Notes: a model not told the origin generated them from the letters alone. DNA of 64,000 bases from an uncultured Anaeromassilibacillus sp. (GCA_930987725.1 CAKNKY010000001.1:1-64000), one strand, 5' to 3'. Positions 17,312-27,895 are shown, numbered from the stretch's first letter. Translations and numbers: made by a program.

Positions 17312-18541
17312 TCAGGCTTCAATCGTAATCTTCAGATGGACTTTCTTGCCCTTCTTCACGTGAATGTATCCCTTTTCAAACGTGGAGAGCGGCAGACGTT
17401 CGGCAGCGCTCTCCACGCGGCGATCGTCCACCATAAGGCCGCCCTGCTCCGCCAGGCGGCGGCCTTCGCTCTTGGAGGGAATCAGCTTCGCGGCCAGCAG
17501 CACGTCGAGCAGGCCGGCGTCACCGCCCTCAAACAGGGAAGCCGGAACGGAAGCGGAAGGCATGTTGTCCGCACTCACACCGCTGCCGAACAGCGCGCGG
17601 GCTGCGTCCTGCGCCTTCACGGCTTCCTCCTCGCCATGGATCAGCTTGGTAACCTCGAACGCAAGGGTTTCCTTCGCGCGGTTCAGCTCGCCGCCCTCCA
17701 GCTTTGCATACTTTTCAATCTCCTCAAGCGGCAGGAACGTGAGGATCTTCATGCAGCGGATGACGTCTGCGTCGTCCACATTCCGCCAGTACTGATAGAA
17801 ATCGAAGGGAGACGTCTTTTCCGGATCAAGCCAGACGGCGCCCTTCTCCGTTTTGCCCATCTTTTTGCCCTCGCTGGTGGTGAGCAGGGTGAAGGTCATG
17901 CCGTAAACATCCTTGCCTTCCTTCCTGCGAAGAAGCTCCACGCCGCCGATGATATTGCTCCACTGATCATCGCCGCCGAGCTCCATGACACAGCCGTAGC
18001 GATGGTTCAGCTCGAGGAAATCGTAGCTCTGCATGAGCATGTAGTTCAGCTCAAAGAAGGAGAGGCCGCGCTCCAGGCGCTGCTTGTAGCACTCACAGGC
18101 AAGCATGCGGTTCACGGAGAAATGCACGCCCACTTCGCGCAGAAAATCAATGTAGTTCAGGTTCAGGAGCCAGTCTCCGTTGTTCGCCATGATGGCCTTG
18201 CCGTCCGAAAAATCGATGAGCCGGGCCATCTGCTTCTGGAAGCAGGCGATGTTGTGTTCGATCGTCTCGCGCGTGAGCATTTTGCGCATGTCCGTCTTGC
18301 CGGAGGGGTCGCCGATCATGCCCGTGCCGCCGCCGAACAGTGCGATCGGCACATGGCCGGCCCGCTGCATATGCGCCATGACCATGATCTGCACAAAATG
18401 GCCGACATGCAGGCTGTCCGCCGTGGGGTCAAAGCCGATGTAGAATGTGATCTTGCCGTTGTTGATCAGATCGCGGATTTTCTCCTCGTTCGTGAGCTGA
18501 GCAATCAATCCTCTTGCCTGCAGTTCATCAAATACTCCCAT
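17312..18541 (-). CDS. tyrS: Tyrosine-tRNA ligase
   Basis: A 409-residue class I synthetase that charges tRNA-Tyr. The HIGH-like motif is HVGHF in [15 protein letters not shown], and the KMSKS-like loop is [25 protein letters not shown] is the expected active-site segment. A C-terminal S4 RNA-binding domain covers about residues 345-409. GGAGG sits 6 bases before the ATG. Control is by a T-box with a UAC specifier. Confidence 0.97.
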   Translation of the reverse strand: MGVFDELQARGLIAQLTNEEKIRDLINNGKITFYIGFDPTADSLHVGHFVQIMVMAHMQRAGHVPIALFGGGTGMIGDPSGKTDMRKMLTRETIEHNIACFQKQMARLIDFSDGKAIMANNGDWLLNLNYIDFLREVGVHFSVNRMLACECYKQRLERGLSFFELNYMLMQSYDFLELNHRYGCVMELGGDDQWSNIIGGVELLRRKEGKDVYGMTFTLLTTSEGKKMGKTEKGAVWLDPEKTSPFDFYQYWRNVDDADVIRCMKILTFLPLEEIEKYAKLEGGELNRAKETLAFEVTKLIHGEEEAVKAQDAARALFGSGVSADNMPSASVPASLFEGGDAGLLDVLLAAKLIPSKSEGRRLAEQGGLMVDDRRVESAAERLPLSTFEKGYIHVKKGKKVHLKITIEA

Positions 18542-18568
18542 GTTGAAACCTCCATCTTCGGGGGCATG

Positions 18569-18833
18569 AAAAACGCCCCCTGCGTTTTGATGCAGAGGGC
18601 GGCATAAACCGCGGTACCACCTCAGTTCACCACAGCCTCACGACTGCGGCCTCATGGGTACAAACATACCCTTTCGCGGTAACGGGCGCACACGGCCGGA
18701 TCTACTGGCGGAATACTCCGCGTTCCACCCGGCGGCTCCGGGATGTATTTCTCCCGCCCTTCCTGTCTGCTTCCACCAGCCGCAGGCTCTCTGAAAAGAA
18801 GGCGGCGGGGTACTTCTTCCCTTCCCAGCCGAT
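18569..18833 (-). promoter_or_regulatory. T-box leader of tyrS (tyrosine specifier UAC)
   Basis: On the minus strand the transcript starts near 18833 and forms stem I. The specifier loop reads AATACATCC with UAC at 18747-18745, the tyrosine codon. The conserved T-box sequence AGGTGGTACCGCGG lies at 18622-18609. A terminator follows: CGCAGGGGGCG base-pairs with the upstream GC-rich strand (18602-18574), then T5 at 18573-18569. Uncharged tRNA-Tyr should favour the antiterminator and tyrS expression. Confidence 0.95.
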
Positions 18834-18839
18834 ATCCCT

Positions 18840-18867
18840 ATTATATCGTGCTTCCTGGAAAAGTCAA
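18840..18867 (-). promoter_or_regulatory. Promoter of the tyrS T-box transcript
   Basis: Minus strand TTGACT (18867-18862), a 16-base spacer and TATAAT (18845-18840). Confidence 0.85.
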
Positions 18868-18907
18868 GCCCTTTCCGGCGGCAGGGCAGCGCATCAAAGG
18901 ACACGAA

Positions 18908-20578
18908 TCAGAAGGACTGCGCCAGCCGAATCATCTCCGCCGCATTCTGCAGCGTGAGGGGCGTGACCTCCGATCCTCCGATCATGCGGGCCACCTCAGC
19001 CTGCCGCTCCTCTTCCGAAAGCGCACGCACGGCGGTGTATGTCCGCCCGCCGGAAACCTTTTTCTCAATCTGGAAATGAGTGTCCGCCATGGCGGCGATC
19101 TGTGCGGAATGTGTGACACAGATGACCTGGCGGCTGCGGGAAACCTGCTTGAGTTTGCGGCCCACCTTGTTGGCCGCGCTGCCGCCGACGCCTGCATCCA
19201 CCTCGTCGAAAATCATGGAGCCCACAACATCGCGATCTGCCAGCACCGTCTTGAGCGCCAGCATGATACGGGAAAGCTCACCGCCGGAGGCGATCTTCGC
19301 CATCGGCTTCGGCGGTTCGCCGGGATTGGTGGAGACAAGGAACTGCAACCGATCCGCACCTGTGGGACTGAGTTCACCCGGCGTCTGCTGCGCTTCAAAG
19401 CGCACGTTCGGCATATCGAGAAAACGGAGTTCCTCCTGCACGCGGGCAGAAAGATCGCGCGCCGCTTTCCGCCGCCGTTTGGAAAGCTCCTCAGCCAGCG
19501 CGCGGGCCTGTTTTTTGGCAGCGCGATAGGCCTCTGCATACTCCGCCATGTGCTCCTCCGAGAGGGAGATGGTTTCCAGCTCCGCCCTGCAGTTGTCGAG
19601 ATAGGCCAGCATCTTTTCCTCCGTGGCGCCGTATTTCAGGCCGAGGCGGTACAGCAAATCGAGCCTCTCTTCGATCTGTTCGAGCTGAGCGGGATCGTAA
19701 TCGAGGCGGCTGCCATAGTCGCGCAGGGAATCGCGGCAGTCCTGCAGGTCATAGGAAAGGGCATCGAGCCGATCCGCCGCTTCCTGCAGCTCCGGGAAAA
19801 AGCGCGCTGCGTCTCCCAGCGCAGCGGCAGCCTCCTGTACCTCCGAGACAGCGCCTCCCCCTTCCTCGCCGCCTTCCAGGCAGAGACGGGCCTGTTCAAG
19901 CGACGCGGAAACTTTACCGCTGTTCTGGTACAGCGTTTTGCGGGCGGTCAGTTCCTCCCGCTCCCCAACCTGTACGGCTGCATCCTCCAGCTCCTGAACC
20001 TGATACTGCAGCAGATCGATCCGGCGCGCCTTGTCGCCCTCATCCATCTGCAGCTTCTCCCATTGATGCCGGTTTTGCTCCATCTCACGGTAAGCCGACT
20101 GATAGGAGGCCAACAGCTCCGCCGTTTCCCCCATGCGGTCCACATACGCCAGGTGGAGCTCCGGCGAGAGCAGCTCATAGGCATCGTGCTGACCGTGGAT
20201 GGAAAGCAGCATCCGCCCCAGCTCGCGCAGCACGGAAAGAGCAGCCGGCCGGCCGTTCACACGGCAGGAACTTTTCCCCTCCGCCGAGAGGGTGCGCTGC
20301 AGAAGCAGCACACCCTCTTCCGGCTCCGCGCCCAGCTCGCGGGCTTTTTCCAGCACGGCAGGAGAAAGCCCTTCAAAGGAAGCGCTTACAAAAGCAGCCT
20401 TCGCCCCGGTGCGCACCAGATCCCGCGACACACGTTCGCCCAGAACGGCATGGATGGAATCGATCACAATCGATTTGCCCGCGCCCGTTTCACCCGTGAG
20501 GATATTGAGGCCCTGCTGAAAGCGGACTGTGGCTTTTTCAATCACGGCAATGTTTTCAATATACAATTCAGACAACAT
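18908..20578 (-). CDS. recN: DNA repair protein RecN
   Basis: A 556-residue SMC-like ATPase that acts at DNA double-strand breaks. Walker A is LTGETGAGKSIVIDSI near residue 30. A long charged coiled-coil middle follows, then the signature IASGGELSRIMLALK and Walker B SMIFDEVDAGVGG. It is the last gene of a compact minus-strand cluster, 6 bases after argR; recN-argR adjacency is widespread in Firmicutes. Confidence 0.97.
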   Translation of the reverse strand: MLSELYIENIAVIEKATVRFQQGLNILTGETGAGKSIVIDSIHAVLGERVSRDLVRTGAKAAFVSASFEGLSPAVLEKARELGAEPEEGVLLLQRTLSAEGKSSCRVNGRPAALSVLRELGRMLLSIHGQHDAYELLSPELHLAYVDRMGETAELLASYQSAYREMEQNRHQWEKLQMDEGDKARRIDLLQYQVQELEDAAVQVGEREELTARKTLYQNSGKVSASLEQARLCLEGGEEGGGAVSEVQEAAAALGDAARFFPELQEAADRLDALSYDLQDCRDSLRDYGSRLDYDPAQLEQIEERLDLLYRLGLKYGATEEKMLAYLDNCRAELETISLSEEHMAEYAEAYRAAKKQARALAEELSKRRRKAARDLSARVQEELRFLDMPNVRFEAQQTPGELSPTGADRLQFLVSTNPGEPPKPMAKIASGGELSRIMLALKTVLADRDVVGSMIFDEVDAGVGGSAANKVGRKLKQVSRSRQVICVTHSAQIAAMADTHFQIEKKVSGGRTYTAVRALSEEERQAEVARMIGGSEVTPLTLQNAAEMIRLAQSF

Positions 20579-20584
20579 GGAATG

Positions 20585-21034
20585 TCACCCCATCATCCGG
20601 CGCAGCTCTTCCACAAAGCGCCTGGCGCAGGCCTCATCCTGCATCACGGCAAGGATGGTGTCATCTCCGGCAAGCGTGCCGACGATGCCCTCCCAATGCA
20701 GGGAATCCATGGCGGCACACACGGCCTGCGCCATGCCTGTGAGGCACTTGATCACCACAATGTTGCAGGCGCTCTGCACGGAAACCGTATTTTCCGAAAA
20801 CAGCGAGAAAAAGCGGGAGGAAATATCGCGCGCGCCGTCTTTTGGGGCTGTGTAGCGGTATCGCCCGTTTCCCGTCTGTGTCTTGACAAGGCGAAGCTCC
20901 TTGATATCGCGCGAGACGGTGGCCTGCGTGACTTCATACCCTTCTTCCCGCAGCAGCCGAAGAAGCTCTTCCTGCGTATCCACCATATGGCTGGCGATGA
21001 GCTGCAGGATTTTTTCATGTCGTCTCTTTTTCAT
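20585..21034 (-). CDS. argR: Arginine repressor
   Basis: A 149-residue regulator. The N-terminal winged helix contains TQATVSRDIKELRLVKT (about residues 35-52). The C-terminal arginine-binding and trimerisation domain shows GTLAGDDTILAV (about 118-129). It controls arginine synthesis and breakdown genes, none of which lie in this window. The ATG follows directly on the nadK stop. Confidence 0.97.
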   Translation of the reverse strand: MKKRRHEKILQLIASHMVDTQEELLRLLREEGYEVTQATVSRDIKELRLVKTQTGNGRYRYTAPKDGARDISSRFFSLFSENTVSVQSACNIVVIKCLTGMAQAVCAAMDSLHWEGIVGTLAGDDTILAVMQDEACARRFVEELRRMMG

Positions 21035-21895
21035 TCAGCTTCTCCTCTCTGCAAGCTTTTTGTTGACCACTTCATAAAAGTTGGTGCTTTTCAGCTTCAA
21101 AAGCCTTGCGGCGCGCTCCGCCTTCCGGCAGAGAACAGGCTCGTTGTCTTTCATCGGAATGGAAATCTGGCCGTCCACCGTGAGGTAGCAGTTCACGCCG
21201 TCCTCTGTGGAGCTGGCCTGCAGGCTCAGGCAGGAACCTTCCCCAAACACAACGGGTCTTGTAAAAAGGGAATGCGGGCAGATCGGCGTGAGCAGCAGGC
21301 AGCGCATGCCCGGATCGATCACCGGCCCGCCCGCCGAAAGCGAATAGGCGGTAGAGCCGGTAGGCGTGGAGACGATAAGCCCATCTGCCCGGTAATCGCC
21401 CACGTGGCTCCGGTTAAGGAGCACGCGGAAATCGAGGATGCGCGAGAGCGCGCCGCGCGCCATGACAACGTCGTTCAGCGCGTAATAGGAAAACGCTTCC
21501 CCTTCCCGCTCGAGCCGGACCTCGATCATCATACGCTCGTCGACAAGATATTCCCCCTCCATCAGAAGAGGAAGACGATCGAGCTCATCCGTTTCGAGGC
21601 CTGCCACAAAACCGAGCCGCCCGACATTGACGCCCAGCACAGGCTTGCCGAACGCAGCGGCATCCTTGGCGGATCGAATAATCGTACCATCCCCGCCGAC
21701 CGCGATCACAACATCGCAGGCGGCAAAGCCGTCGGACGGCTCTTCACAAAAGGCGAGGGGCAAGCCGTCAAACGCAAAGCGGAACTGTTCTTCCATGAGA
21801 CAGGCAACGCCGAGCTCCGACAGCCTGGAAATCACGCGGGCTGTGTGGCGCGCCGCACCCGCCTTGGTGAGGTTCGGCTGAATCAAAATCTTCAT
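21035..21895 (-). CDS. nadK: NAD kinase
   Basis: A 286-residue enzyme that phosphorylates NAD to NADP. It has the catalytic loop AVGGDGTIIRSAK near residue 65, NVGRLGFVAG, and the diagnostic STPTGSTAYSLSAGGP. It overlaps the end of tlyA by 4 bases (ATGA) and abuts argR, so all three are one translational unit. Confidence 0.97.
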   Translation of the reverse strand: MKILIQPNLTKAGAARHTARVISRLSELGVACLMEEQFRFAFDGLPLAFCEEPSDGFAACDVVIAVGGDGTIIRSAKDAAAFGKPVLGVNVGRLGFVAGLETDELDRLPLLMEGEYLVDERMMIEVRLEREGEAFSYYALNDVVMARGALSRILDFRVLLNRSHVGDYRADGLIVSTPTGSTAYSLSAGGPVIDPGMRCLLLTPICPHSLFTRPVVFGEGSCLSLQASSTEDGVNCYLTVDGQISIPMKDNEPVLCRKAERAARLLKLKSTNFYEVVNKKLAERRS

Positions 21896-22713
21896 ACCGT
21901 GCCACCGCCGTTCAGCACGCGATGGGATTCCTCCACCAGCTCCGAAAGTTCCGGCAGTTCTCCGGCGCGCGGCTGCGCCTCGCGTCTGAGATACAAAAGA
22001 TATTCAATGTTTCCCTCAGGCCCCTTGACAGGAGAATAAGTGAGCCCGAGCGGGGAAAAACCGCTCGAAAGCGCATAGCCGACCGCCTTTTCCAATACCT
22101 CCCGGTGTACGGCGGGATCGCGCACCACGCCCTTTTTCCCCACCTTGCCGCGGCCCGCCTCAAACTGGGGCTTCACCAGGCACACCGCCTCGCCGTTCTC
22201 CCGCAGGAACGGGAACGCGGCTGGCAGCACGAGTGAAAGCGAGATAAACGACACATCGACGCTGAAGAAATCCACCTGCTCCGGCACCTGCTCGGCTGTG
22301 AGATAGCGCACATTCGTGCGCTCCAGATTCACCACGCGCGGATCGGTGCGCAGCTTCCATGCGAGCTGGCCGTATCCGACATCGACGGCATAGACGCGGG
22401 CCGCTCCGTTCTGCAGCATGCAGTCCGTAAAGCCGCCGGTTGACGCGCCGATATCCATCGTGATCTTGCCGTCCAGCACAATCGGGAACTGGGCCATCGC
22501 CTTTTCCAGCTTCAGGCCGCCGCGGCTGACATAGGGAAGCCCTTTGCCGCGCACTTCCACCTCAGCATCTGCAGGGACGGTGTCACCCGCCTTGTCTGTC
22601 TTCTGATGGTTGACATAGACCAACCCCTCCATGATGAGAAGCTTGGCCTGCTCCCTGCTGGGCGCCAGGCCGCGCTCCACCAAAAGAGCGTCTATCCTTC
22701 TTTTCTCTGACAC
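21892..22713 (-). CDS. tlyA: TlyA-family rRNA 2'-O-methyltransferase
   Basis: A 273-residue protein with an N-terminal S4 domain (RIDALLVERGLAPSREQAKLL) and an FtsJ-like methyltransferase domain with DIGASTGGFTDCML near residue 85. TlyA enzymes methylate ribosomal RNA in Gram-positive bacteria and are often misnamed hemolysin A. GTG 22713 was chosen over GTG 22722 because GGAG lies 8 bases before it. It overlaps dxs by 22 bases. Confidence 0.92.
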   Translation of the reverse strand: MSEKRRIDALLVERGLAPSREQAKLLIMEGLVYVNHQKTDKAGDTVPADAEVEVRGKGLPYVSRGGLKLEKAMAQFPIVLDGKITMDIGASTGGFTDCMLQNGAARVYAVDVGYGQLAWKLRTDPRVVNLERTNVRYLTAEQVPEQVDFFSVDVSFISLSLVLPAAFPFLRENGEAVCLVKPQFEAGRGKVGKKGVVRDPAVHREVLEKAVGYALSSGFSPLGLTYSPVKGPEGNIEYLLYLRREAQPRAGELPELSELVEESHRVLNGGGTV

Positions 22714-24569
22714 GTTCTGCACTCCGATCGTACGAAATCCGCCATGGCACGGCCATCGAGGCCAAGCCCGGCAAGTGTTTTTTCCATGGGCGCGTGCTTA
22801 ACAAACCCGCAGATCCCCTTCAAATGGAAAGCGCCGTTCCAGCCGGCGCGGGAGAGGAGCAGGTTCAGGTGCTCCCCAACGCCGCCCGCCTCCATTCCTT
22901 CCTCAAAGAAGAAAATTTCAGCCGACAAGGCAATCCTCTTTACAACCTCTGCCGAAAGCGGAAGAATGGGGTCAAGACGCATGCAGGAAATATCAAAGCC
23001 TGATGCGCGCAGTGCGTCACAAGCTTCATATGTAAAGGCGAAAAGCCTGCCATAGGAAACCAGGATGATTTGAGAGGGATCTGCCGCTTCCGCAGCCGTA
23101 TAAAACAGGCGGCCGGGCCAGTAATCGTGCGGGCGGAAAAGCTGGCGTCCGCGGGGATACCGCACCACCGCCACACCGCTGCACTCATAGAGCGCTTTTT
23201 TCAGATCCAGCCGCAGATCATCATAATAGCTGGGGGAAAACACGGTGACATTCGGGATTGCCTCCAAAAACGCAGTGTCAAACACACCCTGGTGTGTTTC
23301 GCCGTCTTCCCCCACAATGCCCGCCCGATCAACTGCAAGGACCAGATGAACATTCTGCAGCGACGCATCGTGGACGATCTGGTCATAGGCCCGCTGCAGG
23401 AAGGTGGAGTAAACCGCAAAGACAGGGAGCTGCCCTCCCGCCGCCAAACCGCCGCAGAACGCAACGGCGTGCTCCTCCGCAATGCCGACATCAAAGAATC
23501 GGGATGGGAAACGGGATGCAAAACCGGAAAGTCCGGTTCCGAGTTCCATGGCTGCCGTCACGGCACAGATATGCTCGTCTTTTTCTGCCAGCTCGCACAG
23601 CAGGTTGCCGAACACGGAAGAAAAATTGTCTCCGGAAACGGGCGTCTCCCCTGTGGCAACGTCAAATGGCGAGACACCGTGAAACGCGCCCGGATCTTGC
23701 TCTGCAAACGAATAGCCTTTTCCCTTGTCGGTGATGACGTGTATCAGCATCGGGTGCTGGATTTCACGCGTATGCTCGAATACTTCAATGAGCTTATCAA
23801 TATTATGCCCGTCGAAGGGGCCGTAGTACCGAAACCCCATATCTTCAAACAGGGTGCTCCTGTAGAGCAGCCTCTTGACGGCGGATTTCATCCTGGACAC
23901 GCCGTGGTGGATGCGCGGTCCGATGCCGGGGATGTGGTCGAGCACCCGCTCCACCCTGCTCTTCGCGCGGAGATACCCCGGCTTTGTGCGAATGGTGGCG
24001 AGGTAGCCGGCCATCGAGCCCACGTTCCGGGAAATAGACATGGTGTTGTCATTCAGAACCACCATAAAATTTCCCGGGAAACGGCCAGCGTTGTTCAAGC
24101 CTTCATACGCCAAGCCGCCCGTCAGCGCGCCGTCGCCGATCACGGCAACAACGTTGCCTGGTTCTCCGGCCAGGCGCTTGGCCTCCGCAAGGCCAAGCGC
24201 CATGGAGATGGAAGTGCTGGCATGGCCGACTGTAAATGGATCATATGGGCTTTCCTCCCGATTCGGGAAACCGGAAAGACCGCCCTGGGTGCGGATGGTG
24301 CCAATCCGATCGCTGCGCCCTGTGAGAATTTTATGTGTATAGGACTGATGGCCAACGTCCCACACAATTCTGTCGTTCAGGGAAGGAAACACATAATGCA
24401 GGGCAATGGTCAACTCCACCGCACCGAGATTGGAGGCAAGGTGGCCGCCGTTTTCAGACACCGTCCGAATGATCAGCGTGCGGATTTCCACACTGAGCCG
24501 CCGCAGCTCCTCAGGGGTCAGGCTGCGCAGATCCTCCGGGCTGTGTATCCTGTCCAATAGTTTGCTCAA
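22692..24569 (-). CDS. dxs: 1-deoxy-D-xylulose-5-phosphate synthase
   Basis: A 625-residue thiamine-diphosphate enzyme that starts the MEP isoprenoid pathway from pyruvate and glyceraldehyde 3-phosphate. It shows DVGHQSYTHKILTGR, the ThDP-binding VIGDGALTGGLAYEGLNNAG and the catalytic-Glu segment FDVGIAEEHAVAFCGGLA. The start is TTG 24569. It lies 30 bases after folD. Confidence 0.97.
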   Translation of the reverse strand: MSKLLDRIHSPEDLRSLTPEELRRLSVEIRTLIIRTVSENGGHLASNLGAVELTIALHYVFPSLNDRIVWDVGHQSYTHKILTGRSDRIGTIRTQGGLSGFPNREESPYDPFTVGHASTSISMALGLAEAKRLAGEPGNVVAVIGDGALTGGLAYEGLNNAGRFPGNFMVVLNDNTMSISRNVGSMAGYLATIRTKPGYLRAKSRVERVLDHIPGIGPRIHHGVSRMKSAVKRLLYRSTLFEDMGFRYYGPFDGHNIDKLIEVFEHTREIQHPMLIHVITDKGKGYSFAEQDPGAFHGVSPFDVATGETPVSGDNFSSVFGNLLCELAEKDEHICAVTAAMELGTGLSGFASRFPSRFFDVGIAEEHAVAFCGGLAAGGQLPVFAVYSTFLQRAYDQIVHDASLQNVHLVLAVDRAGIVGEDGETHQGVFDTAFLEAIPNVTVFSPSYYDDLRLDLKKALYECSGVAVVRYPRGRQLFRPHDYWPGRLFYTAAEAADPSQIILVSYGRLFAFTYEACDALRASGFDISCMRLDPILPLSAEVVKRIALSAEIFFFEEGMEAGGVGEHLNLLLSRAGWNGAFHLKGICGFVKHAPMEKTLAGLGLDGRAMADFVRSECRTCQRKEG

Positions 24570-24599
24570 CGCGTGCTCACCCTCATCTGGCGTGCCGCC

Positions 24600-25463
24600 T
24601 TACGCCTCATACTGCCATCCGTTCTGAAGCTTGGCGGCTGTGATTGTGTTCTTCAGCAGCATGGCGATCGTCATCGGACCCACGCCTCCGGGAACCGGCG
24701 TGATGTAGCCAACCTTCGGCTCAACGTTCGCGTAATCTACGTCGCCGCAGAGTTTGCCATTTTCATCGCGATCCATGCCGACGTCGATCACCACGGCGCC
24801 TGGTTTCACCATGTCTGCCGTGACAAACTTCGGCTTGCCCACCGCCGCGACGAGAATATCGGCGCTGCGGCAGATCTCCGCCAGGTTCTGCGTCTTGCTG
24901 TGGCAGATGGTGACGGTGCCGTTCTGGTGAAGCAGAAGCATGGCCATCGGCTTACCGACGATGTTGCTGCGGCCGATCACGACACAGCGTTTGCCCGCCA
25001 CTTCAATGTTCTGCGAGCGCAGCAGCTCCATTACGCCTGCCGGCGTGCAGGGAAGGAAATGGAAATTCCCGATCATGATGCGGCCCACATTTTCGGGGTG
25101 GAACGCGTCCACATCCTTCTGCGGGCTGATCGCTTCCACAACGGCCTCCTCGTCGAGCCCGTCCGGCAACGGCGACTGCACAAGGATGCCGTGGATGTCC
25201 TTCTTCTGGTTCAGCGTTTCCACAAGCCGGAGCAGTTCCTCCTGCGTAGTGGAAGCGGGAAGCGCATATTCTTCGGAATAGATGCCCGTTTCCGCACAGG
25301 CCTTCTTTTTGTTGTTCACATAGGTGCGGGAAGCCGGATCGTCGCCCACAATGACGACGGCCAAGCCGGGGAAAATACCCTTTTCTTTCAGGGCGGCAAC
25401 CTCTTCCGCCACACCGGCACGCACAGTGGCCGCAACGGCTTTTCCGTCAATTCTGACCGCCAA
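24600..25463 (-). CDS. folD: Bifunctional methylene-THF dehydrogenase / methenyl-THF cyclohydrolase
   Basis: A 287-residue enzyme of one-carbon folate metabolism. It has the catalytic Lys segment [25 protein letters not shown], and the nucleotide-binding [18 protein letters not shown]. The start is TTG 25463, placed by AAAGGAGG 8 bases upstream and by the family N-terminus [11 protein letters not shown]. This puts the first 17 bases inside the end of lgt, so translation is likely coupled. Confidence 0.95.
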   Translation of the reverse strand: MAVRIDGKAVAATVRAGVAEEVAALKEKGIFPGLAVVIVGDDPASRTYVNNKKKACAETGIYSEEYALPASTTQEELLRLVETLNQKKDIHGILVQSPLPDGLDEEAVVEAISPQKDVDAFHPENVGRIMIGNFHFLPCTPAGVMELLRSQNIEVAGKRCVVIGRSNIVGKPMAMLLLHQNGTVTICHSKTQNLAEICRSADILVAAVGKPKFVTADMVKPGAVVIDVGMDRDENGKLCGDVDYANVEPKVGYITPVPGGVGPMTIAMLLKNTITAAKLQNGWQYEA

Positions 25464-26532
25464 CGCTGTTCTCCTCCTTTTTCTCCTCTTCCTTGTTCTC
25501 TTCCTCTTTCCGGGCCGGCTCGTCCTTTTTCTCACCGGAAGCAAGGGCGTCCCCCTCGTCGGAAATCAGATCCTCCATGGGCAGATCCCCGAAAATCGTG
25601 CTTTTGCCGTCGTCCTCATCCGCCCCGTCCGTTGTTTCCGGCACTTCATCCGACACGACATTCATCGCCATAATCTTTTTCGCGCCGCAGCCGGAAAGCG
25701 ACGTGCGGGAGCGGAAGACGATCAGCAGCACAATGGCAACCGCGACGGAGGCCAGCGCAACCACCTGGGACACGCGCAGGCCCGTGCCGGGGATGATGAG
25801 ACTGTCAGTGCGGATGCCCTCGATGAAAAAGCGGCCGAATCCGTACCAGAGCATATAGAGCAGGAACGTCTGACCGTCGTAATGGCGGAGCCTGCGCGTG
25901 AAAATGTGCAGCAGCACAAAGCCGAGCAGACACCAGATGGACTCATAGAGGAAGCAGGGGTGCACCGGACCGGAGGCGACAAGCTCCGTTGCCTCGCTCT
26001 GCATGCCCCAGGGCAGAGAGGTTTCACTGCCGAACGCTTCCTGGTTGAAGAAATTGCCCCAGCGGCCGATGCCCTGGCCGATCAGGAAACCGAGCGCAGC
26101 CACATCGAGCACGGCGCCGACTTTCATCTTGCAGATCTTTGCGGTGACAGCGCCGGCGAGCAGAGCCGCAATCACGCCGCCGTAAATGCCGAGGCCGCCC
26201 TGATGAATGTTGAAGATCTGGATGGGATCGTTGCGGTACGTATCGCCGGGGTAGAAAATCACATAATACAAGCGGGCACCGATTATGCCGAAAATAACGC
26301 CGGCGATCACGCAGTTGAGGAGCTTATCCTCATTGATATGCATTTTTTTGCAGCTCAGGCTGGCATAGAGGAAAGCCAGAATCAGACCGACGGCAATGAT
26401 GATGCCGTACCAGTACACTGTACCGAACTCAAACGGACCAATCTGAACGGGTCCAAACTCAAAGGCGACCGGGTTCACGTCAAATTCGATACCCAGCCCG
26501 GGAAAGGTTACCTGATACATATGTTTCACCAT
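25447..26532 (-). CDS. lgt: Prolipoprotein diacylglyceryl transferase with long charged tail
   Basis: About 360 residues, against roughly 260-290 for most Lgt. The enzyme moves diacylglycerol from phosphatidylglycerol to the lipobox Cys of prolipoproteins such as PstS. Seven hydrophobic helices and the signature [15 protein letters not shown] are present. After the last helix near residue 265, a tail of about 90 residues is very rich in Asp, Glu and Lys ([13 protein letters not shown] at the end). The first codon may be ATG 26532 or the GTG directly after it; GCGGAG precedes both. Confidence 0.93.
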   Translation of the reverse strand: MVKHMYQVTFPGLGIEFDVNPVAFEFGPVQIGPFEFGTVYWYGIIIAVGLILAFLYASLSCKKMHINEDKLLNCVIAGVIFGIIGARLYYVIFYPGDTYRNDPIQIFNIHQGGLGIYGGVIAALLAGAVTAKICKMKVGAVLDVAALGFLIGQGIGRWGNFFNQEAFGSETSLPWGMQSEATELVASGPVHPCFLYESIWCLLGFVLLHIFTRRLRHYDGQTFLLYMLWYGFGRFFIEGIRTDSLIIPGTGLRVSQVVALASVAVAIVLLIVFRSRTSLSGCGAKKIMAMNVVSDEVPETTDGADEDDGKSTIFGDLPMEDLISDEGDALASGEKKDEPARKEEENKEEEKKEENSVGGQN

Positions 26533-26602
26533 TTCTCCGCGGAAAAATGAAAGAGGATACCGTCCCGCCCGCGGCGCTGGGACGACGAAAAAAACCGCTC
26601 CC

Positions 26603-27895
26603 TCACGATTCGTCGAGAGGGAGAATCACCGAAAGGGCGCTGTACTGCGGAAGAAGCTGCTCCTCCAGACGGCGGACCACATCCTCGCGCGTGAGATTGG
26701 CAACACAATCAAAATATTCAAACAGCCCGCGCCCGCTGAACGCCATGGCTGCAAGGCCGTTCGCAATGTTTTCCACACTGTTGAGGGAGGCCACCGTCCT
26801 GCCGTAGATAGCTTTTTTGGCGCGCTCAAAGGATTCCTGAGAGAGACCGTTTTCACGCATGGAGGCAATCTCCCTGCGGATTGCCTCCGCCGTGCGATCC
26901 GGATCGCGGGAATCGCCCGAAAAAATCACGGAAGCATAGCCGTCGCCCTCAAAATATTCATAGCCAAATGAAGATTCGTTAATGAGACCCGCATCCAGCA
27001 GGCGGCGGAACAGGGGCGAGGCATCACCCGCAAGCGCCTCCAGAAGGACATCCGTCGCCGCATCCTTTTCTGTGGTGATACGCCCGGCGCCCGTCACCGA
27101 CTCCTTGAAGCCGAGCTGGAACATCGGCATGGCAACGGAAAGCTTTTCCTCCACGCGCGAACGCACGATCTCCGGTGGCTCCGGCTTGAAAATGCGCTCA
27201 ATGCGCTGCGGCTTGCTGGGAATCAGCAGGCGGTCACACAAGTCAAGCACCTTCTGCACATCGAACCGGCCCGCCACACAGAGGACCATATTGTGAAGGT
27301 TATAGAAGGTCCGGTAACACTGGTAAAGATAATCCGGCGTGATCTTGGCAATGCTCTCCACCGTGCCGGCAATGTCAATTTTCACAGGGTGAGTGTGGTA
27401 AAGAGAATCGAGCAGGTTGAACATCACGCGCCACTGCGGGTCATCGTCATACATGCGGATCTCCTGGCCGATGATACCCTGCTCCTTGCGCACCGTCTCC
27501 TCCGTGAAATACGGCTTCTGCACGAAATCGAGCAGGATCTCCAGCGACTCATAGAAGCGGTCTGTGCAGGAGAACAGATAGCAGGTGCGGTCAAAGGATG
27601 TATAGGCATTGGCGGAGGCGCCTGTTTTAGCGTAGCGCTCAAACGCGTCCCCGTCTTCGCTCTCAAACAGTTTGTGCTCGAGATAATGCGCGATGCCCTC
27701 CGGCACAGTGCAGGGCTCTTCTCCCTCCACGCGGAAGGTGGTGTCAATAGAACCGTAATGCGTGCCGAACACGGCGTAGGTGGAACTGTTGTGTTCCTTC
27801 GGATAGAGCAAAATCCGCAGGCCGGAAGGATGATCGATCTCATAATAGTGTTCCCGCACCCGGTCGTTGCGGATTTCCCTGATGGCTGCGCTCAT
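26603..27895 (-). CDS. M16 peptidase, active-type subunit (YmfH family)
   Basis: A 430-residue pitrilysin-like protein with the zinc motif HYLEH in GIAHYLEHKLFESEDGDAF (inverted HxxEH) and a downstream Glu region. The ATG at 27895 overlaps the upstream gene by 4 bases (ATGA). The reading frame runs further upstream, but that would lie inside the partner gene. It pairs with the HxxEH-lacking neighbour, as in B. subtilis ymfF-ymfH, where the pair has been linked to 5-aminopentanol modification of EF-P. Confidence 0.9.
   Translation of the reverse strand: MSAAIREIRNDRVREHYYEIDHPSGLRILLYPKEHNSSTYAVFGTHYGSIDTTFRVEGEEPCTVPEGIAHYLEHKLFESEDGDAFERYAKTGASANAYTSFDRTCYLFSCTDRFYESLEILLDFVQKPYFTEETVRKEQGIIGQEIRMYDDDPQWRVMFNLLDSLYHTHPVKIDIAGTVESIAKITPDYLYQCYRTFYNLHNMVLCVAGRFDVQKVLDLCDRLLIPSKPQRIERIFKPEPPEIVRSRVEEKLSVAMPMFQLGFKESVTGAGRITTEKDAATDVLLEALAGDASPLFRRLLDAGLINESSFGYEYFEGDGYASVIFSGDSRDPDRTAEAIRREIASMRENGLSQESFERAKKAIYGRTVASLNSVENIANGLAAMAFSGRGLFEYFDCVANLTREDVVRRLEEQLLPQYSALSVILPLDES

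Noticed and set aside
16025..18607. An 860-codon plus-strand frame opposite yfhO and tyrS
   Set aside because: It is antisense to two clear genes, has an odd composition and no ribosome site.
18743..22039. A 1098-codon open frame on the plus strand opposite recN, argR and nadK
   Set aside because: It crosses the tyrS T-box and lies antisense to four well-recognised genes. Its protein is rich in His, Arg and Gln with no domain. It is a by-product of GC-rich codon use.
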